Shown in pieces: positions 47,928-57,229 of a DNA stretch of 64,000 nt. The DNA comes from Azorhizobium doebereinerae UFLA1-100 (GTDB lineage: Bacteria > Pseudomonadota > Alphaproteobacteria > Rhizobiales > Xanthobacteraceae): the NCBI RefSeq assembly GCF_000473085.1, contig NZ_AXBA01000014.1, positions 1 through 64,000 of the forward strand. Direction: 5' to 3'. The position numbers were made by a program, and so were the translations under genes. Under the pieces are notes generated by a model, which was not told where the DNA came from, did not search any database, and saw only the letters and a program-made list of their open reading frames with translations. Positions within the stretch are counted from its first letter, which is position 1, and the number at the start of each line of letters is the position of its first letter.

Positions 47928-48439
47928 GGGACGCTCCGTTCGGCGTGGGTGGTGCGGCGGTGGCGGCTGCTGTAGCAGGTTCCGCGCCCGCTGGCGCGGG
48001 GCCGGCGCCCGCGCCGGGGACGGGCGGCGCGCCGGGAGCCGCCGCGAATGCGGGGCGGCGGCGGCGCGCATGCGTCCAGGCGGCTGGTCCGGCCCGCCCG
48101 CCCATGTTAGAGCGCGATCCGATCAGATGGCATCGAGCTGATCGGTGAATCGCCCTCCAATCTGGTGATGGAGAACGCGTTATCCGGTCAGCCCGCGGTG
48201 CAAGCCGATCGGGCGTGCTCTGGCTGGGCAGGCCGTTTTCCCGAGCCTCCGTCCCGGGCGTCCCCCCGCTCCGGTTCCGCGCAGTCCCGCCGGCCGGCGC
48301 GTCAGTGCCCCGGATGCCGGGGCCGCGCGTTCTCCGCTTCGCGTTCTCCGCCCCGCCTTCCCGCCCGGACCCGCCCGCGCATGCCTCCGTCCTTCCGCCC
48401 GCGCCGCCGCTTCGCCTCCGCCCGCCGGGGCCTCGCCTG
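47928..48439. other. 512-bp gap upstream of the MFS gene with one repeat element
   Basis: The stretch holds repeat copy A (48108-48182) and otherwise very GC-rich sequence without a gene I can support. It must carry the promoter of the MFS transporter or of the small acidic protein gene. Confidence 0.5.
48108..48182. repeat. Intergenic repeat element, copy A
   Basis: It begins TAGAGCGCGATCCGATCAG, contains the inverted pair CCGATCAG and CTGATCGG, then GTGAATCGCCCTC and GGAGAACG. The first 70 bases match the element at 51971-52042 with few differences. It ends without the second hairpin that copy B has. Confidence 0.75.
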
Positions 48440-49663
48440 ATGGCCACGCTCGCCCTGCCGCGCGGAACCGGAACCCTGCGCGTGACCTCCGCCCTCGGGG
48501 TGGTGCAGATCTTCGCCTGGGGCTCGTCCTATTACCTGCTGTCGGTGCTGGCGGCGCCGCTGGCGGCCGATACCGGCTGGCCGCTGCCGTGGATCTTCGG
48601 CGGGCTCACCCTCGGCCTGCTGGTGGCGGGCCTCGCCTCGCCGCGCGTCGGCGCGCGTATCGGGCGCGACGGCGGCCGGGTGGTGCTGGCCACGGGCTGC
48701 GCGCTGATGGCGGCGGGGCTCGCCATGCTCGGCGCCGCCGGATCGCTGGCCATGTTCATCGCTGGCTGGGCGGTGCTGGGCCTCGGCATGGGGGCGGGCC
48801 TCTATGACGCCGCCTTCGCCGCGCTCGGGCGGCTCTACGGCGCCGCCGCGCGTCCGGCCATCACCCAGCTCACCCTCTGGGGCGGCTTCGCCAGCACGGT
48901 CTGCTGGCCGATCTCGGCTTTCCTGGTGGCGCAGCTCGGCTGGCGGGGGACGTGCTTCGCCTATGCCGGGGTGATGCTGGGCCTGTGCCTGCCGCTGGTA
49001 CTGGTGGCCCTGCCGGCGGCGCCGCGCAAGGCGGCGGACGCGGCGCCCGCGCCGGCGGCGGCCCCGGTGGTGCTCCACGGGCGGGACCGGGCGGTGTTCC
49101 TGCTGTTGTGCGCCATCATGACCATCGGCGGCGCCATCGTCTCCGTGCTGTCGGTGCACCTGCTCACGCTGTTGCAGGCGCAGGGGCTGACGCTGGCCGA
49201 GGCGGTGGGCGTGGGCATGGTGCTCGGCCCCGCCCAGGTGGCCGCGCGGCTGATCGAGATGGCCGGCGGTGGCCGGCACGACGCGCTGTGGACCCTGGCG
49301 GCGGCGGTGGTGATGATGGCCTTCGGCCTGTTCATGCTGATGTTCGGCTGGGTGTGGCCGGGCGTGGCGCTGGCGCTCTACGGCGCCGGCACGGGGGTCT
49401 ATTCCATCGCCCGCGGCACGGTCCCGCTCAGCCTGTTCGGCCCGGCCCGCTATGCCCAGCTGATCGGCCGCGTGGCCCGGCCTAACCTGATGGCCCAGGC
49501 GCTGGCGCCCTCGGCCGCCGCCTTCCTGATGGCCCACTCCGGCCCGGCGGCGATGCTCCACACCCTGGCGGGACTGACGCTGGTGAACGTGGCTGTGCTG
49601 GCGCTGCTGGCCCGGGCGGCGCGGGGCGGGGATGGGACGGGGGTGGGCTCGCCCCGCCATTGA
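48440..49663 (+). CDS. MFS transporter
   Basis: A 407-residue protein with twelve predicted helices, starting at the ATG at 48440 (VVQIFAWGSSYYLLSVLAAP begins the first helix; WPLPWIFGGLTLGLLVAGLA is the second). The pattern of short loops is that of the bacterial MFS group without a clear substrate. The C-terminus is Gly/Arg-rich. A 75-codon open extension upstream is very GC-rich and has no family resemblance. Confidence 0.8.
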   Translation: MATLALPRGTGTLRVTSALGVVQIFAWGSSYYLLSVLAAPLAADTGWPLPWIFGGLTLGLLVAGLASPRVGARIGRDGGRVVLATGCALMAAGLAMLGAAGSLAMFIAGWAVLGLGMGAGLYDAAFAALGRLYGAAARPAITQLTLWGGFASTVCWPISAFLVAQLGWRGTCFAYAGVMLGLCLPLVLVALPAAPRKAADAAPAPAAAPVVLHGRDRAVFLLLCAIMTIGGAIVSVLSVHLLTLLQAQGLTLAEAVGVGMVLGPAQVAARLIEMAGGGRHDALWTLAAAVVMMAFGLFMLMFGWVWPGVALALYGAGTGVYSIARGTVPLSLFGPARYAQLIGRVARPNLMAQALAPSAAAFLMAHSGPAAMLHTLAGLTLVNVAVLALLARAARGGDGTGVGSPRH

Positions 49664-49769
49664 CCCTTCCGCCGCCCGGCCGGCAGGATTGGTGCATGAG
49701 CAGCGTGTTTTGGCTGAAGGCGGCGGCGGTGCTACGCTTCATGGCGCGAAGCGTGCTTGGGCGACTGAT

Positions 49770-49889
49770 ATGACCGGCCTTTGGCTCTATGCCTATGTGG
49801 TGCTTCCCCTCGTGGTGGTCGCGATGGGATATGCCGCCGTGCGCCTGACCGAGCCGCCCCGTCCCCCGCACGCCGGCCCCGCCGAATAA
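49770..49889 (+). CDS. Possible small membrane protein
   Basis: A 39-residue frame: MTGLWLYAYVVLPLVVVAMG then YAAVRLTEPPRPPHAG. It has one helix and a Pro-rich end. The upstream sequence has no strong Shine-Dalgarno. It could be a real small protein or a chance frame; the hydrophobic pattern is the main support. Confidence 0.35.
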   Translation: MTGLWLYAYVVLPLVVVAMGYAAVRLTEPPRPPHAGPAE

Positions 49890-50007
49890 GGCCGGACGGA
49901 GCGGGCACGCCGGCACCCCGCAGGCGCTCCCTGCCGAGGGGGCATCTCAGGCCGGACGGGTGGCCTTGGCGTCCGCGCCGTCTCGCCTCAGGCGGCGCGC
50001 CGAGGGC

Positions 50008-50238
50008 TCAGGAATCGAAGGGGTGCTCGGTCTCGCCCGCGCGGAGCGCCCGGCGGAAGTCGTCATGCTGGTGGACGATCTGGCCGTCGCTGTAGAGGGT
50101 GACGTTCCGCGCGCCGCCCATCTTCACCAGTTCCATGCCCCGTTCCCAGCCGCGCCCGAGATCGCTGAACGAAAGTTCCTGCATCATCGTGTCGTTCGGG
50201 AAAAACCAGGACAGGTACACGCCCTCATTTCCGATCAT
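50008..50238 (-). CDS. Small protein of unknown function
   Basis: A 76-residue protein starting MIGNEGVYLSWFFPNDTMMQ and containing KMGGARNVTLYSDGQIVHQH. GGGAGGACC precedes the ATG, which makes it convincing. No family is recognised. An AT-rich stretch upstream (50250-50290) may hold the promoter. It is not clearly linked to its neighbours. Confidence 0.65.
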   Translation of the reverse strand: MIGNEGVYLSWFFPNDTMMQELSFSDLGRGWERGMELVKMGGARNVTLYSDGQIVHQHDDFRRALRAGETEHPFDS

Positions 50239-50584
50239 CAGGTCCTCCCATGCGACTGAGGTTATGCGATATATTCACATCGTATTGTAAGCCGCAGCGC
50301 CCGTGAAGCCGTGCCCGGTGCGAGGTCAAGACGTCATTAATGCGCAGCCTATTGGGCGGCACCAAAGATGAACGCGCAATGAAGGGGGCGCCGTGAGCGC
50401 GTACCTCTCCCGGCTTTTCGATTTTTGCAGTCCATCCGGCCGCGATGGCGCCTGCGCCGCCGGACGGGACCGTGCGCTCTCGCCCCAAGACGATGGCGCG
50501 ACGCAGGGGCCCCGGTCCGAGATCCGGCCCCTGCCGGCGGCCTGGGCCTCTCGCGCCCGGTGGCGGGCGGCGGCTTCCGCTCGC
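50239..50584. other. Gap of about 350 bases with no gene recognised
   Basis: The left end (50250-50290) is AT-rich and probably carries the promoter of the small minus-strand gene. The remainder is GC-rich and shows no gene, repeat or terminator that I can support. Confidence 0.4.
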
Positions 50585-51211
50585 CTATGCCTCGTCCGCG
50601 CCGGGAAACGCGCCCTCGAAATGCGCGGCGGCCGGCGGCAGCGTGGCGGAGAGGCCGGAGAGGACGGGGGCCGCCCCGTGCGGCCGCGCCTGACCCGTGC
50701 CCGGACCCATCTCCGGACCCGTGCCTTCGCCGGCGGTGTGCGCGGCGACGACGTCGTTCCACACATGCAGGATGCTGCGCTGGGTCAGTTCCGGCACCAG
50801 GCAGTAGCCGCGCGGATCGAGCGCGAACAGCGTGGCGGCGGGATCGTGCCGGACGCGGCGGAACACGTCGTTGATGAGCGAGAGGCAGCCGGCGAGCTGC
50901 TCCACGCCGGGCAGCCGGCTATGGCGCAGCATGTCGGCGAGGGCGTGGGCCGCGATCCCCTGCGGGCCGGCCGGCCCCACCTCGCGCCCCAGCTCGAAGA
51001 ATACGGTGGCCACCGGCAGCATGCCGCTGATGACGCCGTAGATCGCCGCCGCATCCTCCACGGTGCAGGGCACCAGATGCTCGGGAGCCGGCTCCGGCAC
51101 CGCCGCGGCGGCGGGCAGGCCGAAGGACGCCGCGATCTCCTTCTGGAGCCACTGGCGGACCTCGGGCGGAGCGGAGCGGACCTGCTCCGGCGACAATGTA
51201 ATCCCAACCAT
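50585..51211 (-). CDS. Conserved hypothetical protein
   Basis: A 208-residue protein starting MVGITLSPEQVRSAPPEVRQ and continuing WLQKEIAASFGLP. The core (about 45-140) holds helices and the segment VEDAAAIYGVISGMLPVATV then LPGVEQLAGCLSLINDVFRR; the C-terminal 60 residues are Pro/Gly/Ala-rich. There is no signal peptide or membrane segment. A GGAGG site precedes the ATG. I do not recognise the family. Confidence 0.6.
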   Translation of the reverse strand: MVGITLSPEQVRSAPPEVRQWLQKEIAASFGLPAAAAVPEPAPEHLVPCTVEDAAAIYGVISGMLPVATVFFELGREVGPAGPQGIAAHALADMLRHSRLPGVEQLAGCLSLINDVFRRVRHDPAATLFALDPRGYCLVPELTQRSILHVWNDVVAAHTAGEGTGPEMGPGTGQARPHGAAPVLSGLSATLPPAAAHFEGAFPGADEA

Positions 51212-51442
51212 GACCTGCCCCTCCGATGCCTGAACCCTTTAAGTAAAGGCGCTCCGGGCGCCGCGGGCGTTGATGCCCGTCAAGGGCGCGGCGGAAGGCG
51301 CCGCCGCACCCCGCCCGGCGGACGAAATGGAGCCGCGCCGTTTGACACAGCGCAAGGCGGGCCGCCGGGGCGCGCCCACTGTGAGGGGGCGGCGGAGGCG
51401 GGATGCCATCCGCGCGGGAGCGGGCAACGGAGCGAGGCTTCG

Positions 51443-51973
51443 ATGCGGGACATGCCTCTTGCGGACGTCTACAAGCTGATCGAGCCGGGGCCGGTGGTGC
51501 TGCTCACCACCAGCCATCATGGGCATGCCAATGTCATGACCATGTCGTGGCACATGATGGTGGAATTCACCCCGCCGCTGATCGCCTGCGTGGTCTCCAG
51601 CGGCGACTTCAGCCACGCCGCCTTGCGGGCCACCAAGGCCTGCGTGATCGCCATTCCCGACGTGGCGCTGGCCGAGAAGGTGGTGGCGGTGGGCAATTGC
51701 TCGGGCCGCGACGGCGACAAGTTCGCCGCCTGCGGCCTCACCGCCCGGCCGGCGAAAAAGGTCGCCGCGCCGCTGGTTGCGGAATGCTTCGCCAATCTGG
51801 AATGCGAGGTGCGCGATACCAGTCTGGTGGAGACCTATAACCTGTTCATCCTGGAGGTGGTGAAGGCATGGCGGGACCCGGCGCAGCACGCGCCGCGCAC
51901 CATCCACCACCAGGGGTATGGGAGCTTCAGCGTGGACGGCGACACGATCCGGCTCCCCTCGCGCATGCCATAG
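51443..51973 (+). CDS. Flavin reductase-like FMN-binding protein
   Basis: A 176-residue protein with the split-barrel flavin reductase fold: GPVVLLTTSHHGHANVMTMS near residue 15, then FTPPLIACVVSSGDFSHAAL and the FMN-binding EYAxxF-like region (AECFANLECEVRDTSLVETY). The product probably reduces FMN or supplies flavin to a partner oxygenase, which is not nearby. The ATG at 51443 has a GGAG site upstream. Its stop codon TAG is the first three bases of repeat copy B. Confidence 0.78.
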   Translation: MRDMPLADVYKLIEPGPVVLLTTSHHGHANVMTMSWHMMVEFTPPLIACVVSSGDFSHAALRATKACVIAIPDVALAEKVVAVGNCSGRDGDKFAACGLTARPAKKVAAPLVAECFANLECEVRDTSLVETYNLFILEVVKAWRDPAQHAPRTIHHQGYGSFSVDGDTIRLPSRMP

Positions 51974-52084
51974 AGCGCGATCCGATCAGATTGAACCAAT
52001 CTGATCGGTGAATCGCCCTCTAACACTTTGATAGAGAACGTTTTACCGTTCAAATGACGATGCCATTTGAACGGAACGTGCTCC
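51971..52084. repeat. Intergenic repeat element, copy B (fullest copy)
   Basis: It starts TAGAGCGCGATCCGATCAG, with the inverted pair CCGATCAGAT and ATCTGATCGG, then GTGAATCGCCCTC and a second hairpin CCGTTCAAATG-acgatgc-CATTTGAACGG, and ends GAACGTGCTCCA. The ends, TAGAGC and GCTCC, are inverted. Its first bases are the stop codon of the flavin reductase gene. Confidence 0.75.
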
Positions 52085-52118
52085 AGGGCGGCCCGGACGG
52101 CACAAGGGAGGACAGGCC

Positions 52119-52565
52119 ATGGCGGACATCAGAATTCCGAAGGCGGCGTGGGTGGTGGTGTGCGACGGGGCCAAGGCCCTGGTGCTGCGCAACGACGGCG
52201 ATGCGCTCGACCTTGACCTCGCGGTGGTCGAGGCGCTCGATCAGCCCGACCTGCCGGCGCGGGACCTCGGCTCGGACCGGCCGGGGCGGGTGTACCAGTC
52301 CCATGGCGGCGCCCGCAGCGCCGTGGAGGACACCGACCCCCATGCCCAGGCGGAAGCCGCCTTCCTCGCCGATCTGGCCCATCGCCTGGACGCGGCGGCA
52401 CGGAGCCGCGACCTTGGCGCGCTGGTGCTGGTGGCGCCGCCGAAGGCTCTCGGCCTGCTGCGCGAGCACCTGACCCCGGCGGTGCGGGCGGCGCTGATCG
52501 CCGAAGTACCGAAGGACCTGACCGGCCTGCCGACGGCCGAGATCGCCCGGCATCTCGCCGCGTGA
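52119..52565 (+). CDS. Host attachment protein family (AtsE-like)
   Basis: A 148-residue protein with the family N-terminus RIPKAAWVVVCDGAKALVLR and mid part GRVYQSHGGARSAVEDTDPH, and the C-terminal LVLVAPPKALGLLREHLTP. The family was named after Agrobacterium attachment proteins; its real role is unclear. It starts 34 bases after repeat copy B and ends 47 bases before the cytochrome gene, so both may be co-transcribed. Confidence 0.72.
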   Translation: MADIRIPKAAWVVVCDGAKALVLRNDGDALDLDLAVVEALDQPDLPARDLGSDRPGRVYQSHGGARSAVEDTDPHAQAEAAFLADLAHRLDAAARSRDLGALVLVAPPKALGLLREHLTPAVRAALIAEVPKDLTGLPTAEIARHLAA

Positions 52566-52612
52566 CCGGAACGGGGCGCGCGCGACCGTCATCAATGATC
52601 GTGGGGGGGACG

Positions 52613-53092
52613 ATGGACAAGATGAAATGGGCGCTGCCGCTGCTGGCGGTCGCCATCCTCGCCGCCGGCGCCGGGCCGGCGCCGGCGCAGATGCGCAAGG
52701 AGGTCGGGCCGCAGAATGCCTACGTGCCCAGCCTGGGCGACATCATGGGCGCGACGCAGCTGCGCCATTTCAAGCTGTGGTTCGCCGGCCGGCTCAAGAA
52801 CTGGGACCTGGCGCAGTATGAGCTCGACCAGATCCGGGCGAGCTTCCAGGACGCCGTCACCCTCTATCCCGGCATTCCGGTGACCGACATGACGGTAGTG
52901 GCGGCGCCCGTCCACGCCCTGGAGGCGGCGATCGCCGGCAAGGACGAGGCGGCCTTCGCCAAGTCGTTCAACGAGCTGACCACGGCCTGCAACAGCTGCC
53001 ACCAGATGAACGATCGCGGCTACATCGTCATCCAGGTGCCCACCTCCTCGCCCTTCAGCAACCAGGTGTTCGAGCCGCTGGGCAGGAAATAG
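52613..53092 (+). CDS. Periplasmic c-type cytochrome-like protein
   Basis: A 159-residue protein with a signal peptide (about 1-25, ending APAQ) and a single CNSCH haem motif near residue 126 in TTACNSCHQMNDRG. The rest is helical (TQLRHFKLWFAGRLKNWDLA, then YELDQIRASFQDAV), as in cytochrome c'-like or related four-helix proteins. A GGGGGGA site precedes the ATG. The electron partner is unknown. Confidence 0.72.
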   Translation: MDKMKWALPLLAVAILAAGAGPAPAQMRKEVGPQNAYVPSLGDIMGATQLRHFKLWFAGRLKNWDLAQYELDQIRASFQDAVTLYPGIPVTDMTVVAAPVHALEAAIAGKDEAAFAKSFNELTTACNSCHQMNDRGYIVIQVPTSSPFSNQVFEPLGRK

Positions 53093-53152
53093 CCCGGCCC
53101 GCCCGCCCCGCCGAGGCGGCGGGGCGGGACAAGGGGGCGGGAAGGCGCGCGA

Positions 53153-53269
53153 TCAGAAGCCGAGCCGGCGCAGATCGTCCGCGACGAACGCCTGGCCGCC
53201 GCGGGTCCTGACGCAGGGCAGCTCGGCGACCTGCGCGCCGTAGGGCCGCGGGGCATCATCTGAGGTCAA
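53153..53269 (-). CDS. Possible short protein or C-terminal remnant
   Basis: A 38-codon frame with a TTG start ends RTRGGQAFVADDLRRLGF. The composition is protein-like, but no ribosome site is visible and no family is recognised. It may be a remnant of a larger gene or a chance frame. Confidence 0.25.
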   Translation of the reverse strand: MTSDDAPRPYGAQVAELPCVRTRGGQAFVADDLRRLGF

Positions 53270-53305
53270 GGAGCGCCGATCGGAAAACCCGGCCGGCGCC
53301 TTTTC

Positions 53306-53698
53306 TTATCGAGCGCGCTTGGGCACCGGGCGCAGCGCGACGTTGATGGTGTTCGGAACGTGCTCGAGGTCGGCACCATTCGCCTGGTCCATGCTGGCGC
53401 CGATGAGGCCACCGGCGATGATGTTACCGGCCAGAGCCTTCTTCCCCTCTTCAGACTGCCGCGTGGTCACGTCGACGGTCTCCGGCTCGAAGCCGGCCTT
53501 TGTAATCGTGACCGAGAACTGATCCTTCCTGCCGGCGGTGATGGCACAAGGACTGACGCACTCGAATCCCAAGGACGTCGAAACCTTGGCGCCGGCAGGC
53601 TCCGTCACGACCGGGATCGTGGCCGTGACGTCGCGGGTGACGGTGGCGCAGCCGGCCAGCAGCAGGCTGGCGGCGGAAGCGGCGATAATCCAACGCAT
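53306..53698 (-). CDS. Predicted lipoprotein with PEGA-like domain
   Basis: A 130-residue protein with a lipobox (AASLLLAGCATV, Cys about residue 17) after the ATG at 53698. The mature part has the PEGA-like pattern TIPVVTEPAGAKVSTSLGFE, then CAITAGRKDQFSVTITKAGF, typical of exported surface-layer-like domains; it ends in a Gly/Ala-rich helix and RPVPKRAR. The role is unknown. It lies about 200 bases from the tRNA gene and faces away from it. Confidence 0.68.
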   Translation of the reverse strand: MRWIIAASAASLLLAGCATVTRDVTATIPVVTEPAGAKVSTSLGFECVSPCAITAGRKDQFSVTITKAGFEPETVDVTTRQSEEGKKALAGNIIAGGLIGASMDQANGADLEHVPNTINVALRPVPKRAR

Positions 53699-53899
53699 TG
53701 AACGCAATGTCCTACTCCCGATCGAATACGAAGCCTTGTCGCGCGGCGGGATACGCATCGTCAACCATCGACAGCCGGCAACAGGGGGAGCCTGTCACAC
53801 GCCCTTGCCGGTCGGTCGCGAATGAGGTGCGAAAGGAACGGAGATCTGGACGAGAGCCCTTGGAAATCAAGGGCCTTCAGCGATTTCAAGGGATTGGGA

Positions 53900-53974
<75 letters not shown>

Positions 53975-54315
53975 GCTGGATCAGGTCCCCTCGGGGGCTG
54001 ATCGGCCCGCGAGGCCGTTGCATCGCGAGCGGGCCGTTCCTGCCACAAGCCGACGGGGCGTGCAAGCCCGGCGGGCACGAAGCTCGCCTGAAGCTGTGGT
54101 CAACGTCTTGTTTCGCCCCTCGAACCCGTCCGCGGCGCCCGAAACGGGGCAGGGATCCCGCCGCGGCGGGATCGCCGCCGCGCCTTGCGCCGGGCGGGGC
54201 GGGGCGCGATTTGCGGCACAGGTTCCGGTGGGCGCCGCCTTTTTCATCCTGCACAGCGCTTGAGCGGGCGCGGCGGGGCGGCTAGCCTTCCCGCAGCGCA
54301 ATTGCGGGGGGTCGC
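53975..54315. other. Gap between tRNA-Thr and the pot genes with a perfect palindrome
   Basis: About 340 bases hold no gene. GATCCCGCCGCGGCGGGATC at 54154-54173 is a perfect 20-bp palindrome of unknown use. The tRNA promoter should lie near 53985-54015, but I see no good match. The pot genes' promoter may lie here too. Confidence 0.4.
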
Positions 54316-55482
54316 ATGGCAGCGGACAAGGCACGTACCCAGACCATCGGCGCCGTGCGGCGCACCTTCGCGCCCTGGAACGACCCCACCGCCACCCCGC
54401 TCATCCGCTTCGAGAACGTGGCCAAGCGCTTCGGCGAGTTCGTCGCCGTCGATGGCGTCTCGCTGGACATCTATGAGCGCGAGTTCTTCGCTTTGCTCGG
54501 CCCGTCCGGCTGCGGCAAGACCACGCTCATGCGCATGCTGGCCGGCTTCGAGGAGCCGAGCGCGGGCCGAATCACGCTGGGCGGGCAGGATCTCGCCGGC
54601 GTGCCGCCCTACCGGCGGCCGGTGAACATGATGTTCCAGTCCTACGCGCTGTTTCCGCACATGAACGTGTGGGACAACATCGCCTTCGGCCTGCGGCAGG
54701 ATGGCATGCCCAAGGCGGCCATCAAGGCCCGCGTGGAGGAGGTGCTGGCGCTGGTGAAGCTCGAGCCCTTCGCCCGGCGCAAGCCGCACCACCTCTCCGG
54801 CGGCCAGCGCCAGCGCGTGGCGCTCGCCCGCTCGGTGGCCAAGCAGCCCAAGGTGCTGCTGCTGGACGAGCCGCTCACGGCGCTCGACAAGAAGCTGCGC
54901 GAGGACACCCAGTTCGAGCTGATGGACCTGCAGATGTCGCTCGGCATGACGTTCCTGATCGTCACTCACGACCAGGAGGAGGCGATGACGGTGGCCGACC
55001 GCATCGGCGTCATGAACCTGGGCGAGCTGGTGCAGGTGGCCCCGCCGGCTGTGATCTACGAGCAGCCGGCCACCCGCTACATCGCCGACTTCATCGGCGA
55101 CGTGAACGTGCTGGAGACCAAGGTGGTGACGGCGGGCGCCGAGGGCGTGGAGCTGGCCAGCGAGAAGACCGCCTATCCCCTGCACATCGCCCAGCCGCTG
55201 GACGCCGCGGTGGGCGATACCGCCTGGCTCGCCATCCGGCCGGAGAAGATGCGCATCGCCCTCGTCCCGCCGGCGCACCTGGCGGACAATTGCTTCGAGG
55301 GCGTGATCTGGGACATCGGCTATCTGGGCGACCTGTCCATCTATCACGTGGAACTGGCCTGCGGCACGCGGATCAAGGTCTCCCAGCCCAATGTCTCGCG
55401 CCTCGTGGAGCGGCCCATCACCTGGGAGGACAAGGTGTGGGTCACTTTCTCGCCGGACGGCGGCGTCGTGCTCACGCGCTGA
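54316..55482 (+). CDS. potG: Polyamine-type ABC transporter, ATP-binding subunit (PotA/PotG)
   Basis: A 388-residue ATPase. Walker A is GPSGCGKTT near residue 65, the Q-loop MMFQSYALFPHM follows, the signature is LSGGQRQRVALARS, Walker B is VLLLDEPLTALD and the H-loop is IVTHDQEEAM. The C-terminal TOBE-like part (about 285-380) is of the CUT1/PotA type. The first ~25 residues before the ATPase are unusual in being basic and Pro-rich. It is followed by two permeases with small gaps or overlap, making a PotGHI-type operon. The polyamine substrate is inferred from the subunit pattern. Confidence 0.88.
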   Translation: MAADKARTQTIGAVRRTFAPWNDPTATPLIRFENVAKRFGEFVAVDGVSLDIYEREFFALLGPSGCGKTTLMRMLAGFEEPSAGRITLGGQDLAGVPPYRRPVNMMFQSYALFPHMNVWDNIAFGLRQDGMPKAAIKARVEEVLALVKLEPFARRKPHHLSGGQRQRVALARSVAKQPKVLLLDEPLTALDKKLREDTQFELMDLQMSLGMTFLIVTHDQEEAMTVADRIGVMNLGELVQVAPPAVIYEQPATRYIADFIGDVNVLETKVVTAGAEGVELASEKTAYPLHIAQPLDAAVGDTAWLAIRPEKMRIALVPPAHLADNCFEGVIWDIGYLGDLSIYHVELACGTRIKVSQPNVSRLVERPITWEDKVWVTFSPDGGVVLTR

Positions 55483-55496
55483 GGGAGGAACGCACC

Positions 55497-56414
55497 ATGG
55501 CCATGGCGGGAGAAAAGGGACGCGGCCGGCTGCTGGTGATCGCCGTGCCCTATCTGTGGCTGCTGGCGCTGTTCCTGGTGCCGTTCCTCATCGTGCTGAA
55601 GATCTCCCTGTCGCAGGACGTGATCGCCCAGCCGCCCTACAGCCCGGTGTTCGACATCGCCGGCGGCTGGGCCGGGTTCAGGGACTTCCTGTCCCAGCTC
55701 TCGCTGGCCAATTACGGCTATGTGCTGAGCTGGGACAATGAGTTCATCGCCGCCTACGGCTCCAGCCTGGTCATCGCCGGCGTCTCCACCGCGCTCCTGC
55801 TGCTGATCGGCTATCCCATCGCCTATGCCATGGCGCGGGCGCCCAAGGGCCTCCAGCCCATGCTGCTGATGCTGGTGATCCTGCCGTTCTGGACCTCGTT
55901 CCTGATCCGCGTCTATGCCTGGATCGGCATTCTCTCGCCGGAGGGCTTCCTCAACCAGGGGCTCGCCGCCCTCGGCCTCATCGACCAGCCGCTGGAGATC
56001 CTCAACACCGATCTCGCGGTCTATATCGGCATCGTCTATTCCTATTTGCCCTTCATGGTGCTGCCGCTCTATTCGGCGCTGGAGAAGCTGGACGGCACCC
56101 TGCTGGAGGCGGCGGAAGACCTCGGCTGTACGCCGTTCAAGGCGTTCTGGACCGTCACCTTCCCGCTCTCCCTGCCGGGCGTGGCGGCGGGCGCGCTGCT
56201 CTGCTTCATCCCGGCGGTGGGCGAGTTCGTGATTCCGGACCTGCTGGGCGGCTCCGACACGCTGATGATCGGCAAGTCGCTGTGGACCGAGTTCACCGTC
56301 AACCGCTCCTGGACCGCCTCCTCGGCGGTGGCGGTGCTGCTGCTGGTGCTGCTGGTGGTGCCCATCGTCATCTACCAGAACATCCAGGCGCGCCAGCTGG
56401 AGGCCGGCCGATGA
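55497..56414 (+). CDS. potH: Polyamine-type ABC transporter permease (PotH)
   Basis: A 305-residue inner-membrane subunit with about six helices and the EAA loop (EAAEDLGCTPFKAFWTVTFP) near residue 205 that contacts the ATPase. The N-terminus MAMAGEKGRG is short and cytoplasmic. The gap from potG is 14 bases with a GAGGGAGG site, and its TGA overlaps the ATG of potI. Confidence 0.88.
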   Translation: MAMAGEKGRGRLLVIAVPYLWLLALFLVPFLIVLKISLSQDVIAQPPYSPVFDIAGGWAGFRDFLSQLSLANYGYVLSWDNEFIAAYGSSLVIAGVSTALLLLIGYPIAYAMARAPKGLQPMLLMLVILPFWTSFLIRVYAWIGILSPEGFLNQGLAALGLIDQPLEILNTDLAVYIGIVYSYLPFMVLPLYSALEKLDGTLLEAAEDLGCTPFKAFWTVTFPLSLPGVAAGALLCFIPAVGEFVIPDLLGGSDTLMIGKSLWTEFTVNRSWTASSAVAVLLLVLLVVPIVIYQNIQARQLEAGR

Positions 56415-57229
56415 ACAGGTCCCTTTCCTGGTTCAACGTCACCTCGCTGGTGCTGGGATTCGCCTTCCTCTACATCCCCATCCTGCTGCTGGTGCTCTAT
56501 TCCTTCAACGCCTCGCGGCTCGTCACCGTGTGGGCCGGCTTCTCCACCCAGTGGTATGCCGCCCTGCTGGAGAACGACCAGCTTCTGGACGCCCTGTGGG
56601 TGACGCTGCGCGTGGCCTTCCTGTCCTCGCTGGCCGCCACGGTGCTCGGCACGCTGGCGGCCATCGCGCTCACCCGCTACGGGCGCTTCTTCGGCCGCAC
56701 GATGTTCTCGGGCATGACCTATGCGCCATTGGTGATGCCGGAAGTCATCACCGGCCTGTCGCTGCTGCTGCTGTTCGTGGCGGTGGGCATGGAGCGCGGC
56801 TTCTGGACCATCACGCTCGCCCACATCACCTTCACCATGTGCTTCGTCGCGGTGGTGGTGCAGTCGCGCCTCATCACCTTCGACCGCACGCTGGAGGAGG
56901 CGGCGCTCGATCTCGGTTGCACGCCGCTGAAGACCTTCTTCGTCATCACCCTGCCGCTGATCCTGCCGGCGGTGCTGTCCGGCTTCATGCTGGCCTTCAC
57001 CTTGTCCATGGATGACCTCGTCATCGCCAGCTTCACCACCGGGCCCGGCGCCACCACCTTGCCCATGCGCATCTATTCGCAGGTGCGCCTCGGCGTGACG
57101 CCGGAGATCAACGCCATCTGCACCATTCTCATCGGCATCGTCGCCGTGGTGGTGCTGCTGGCCTCCGTTCTCGCCAAGCGCCAGGAGAAGATGCGCCGCC
57201 GCGCCGAGCAGATCGCCGCGCGGGGGTAG
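56411..57229 (+). CDS. potI: Polyamine-type ABC transporter permease (PotI)
   Basis: A 272-residue permease with six helices and the EAA loop LEEAALDLGCTPLKTFFVI near residue 165. The pattern FNASRLVTVWAGFSTQWYAA in the first periplasmic loop is like PotI. It closes the three-gene operon. No PotF-type binding protein gene is next to the three; the next gene is a TRAP-type binding protein instead. Confidence 0.88.
   Translation: MNRSLSWFNVTSLVLGFAFLYIPILLLVLYSFNASRLVTVWAGFSTQWYAALLENDQLLDALWVTLRVAFLSSLAATVLGTLAAIALTRYGRFFGRTMFSGMTYAPLVMPEVITGLSLLLLFVAVGMERGFWTITLAHITFTMCFVAVVVQSRLITFDRTLEEAALDLGCTPLKTFFVITLPLILPAVLSGFMLAFTLSMDDLVIASFTTGPGATTLPMRIYSQVRLGVTPEINAICTILIGIVAVVVLLASVLAKRQEKMRRRAEQIAARG

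Noticed and set aside
53975-54315. Integrative element at tRNA-Thr
   Set aside because: No integrase gene, no duplicated tRNA 3' end and no change of base composition could be seen near the tRNA gene.
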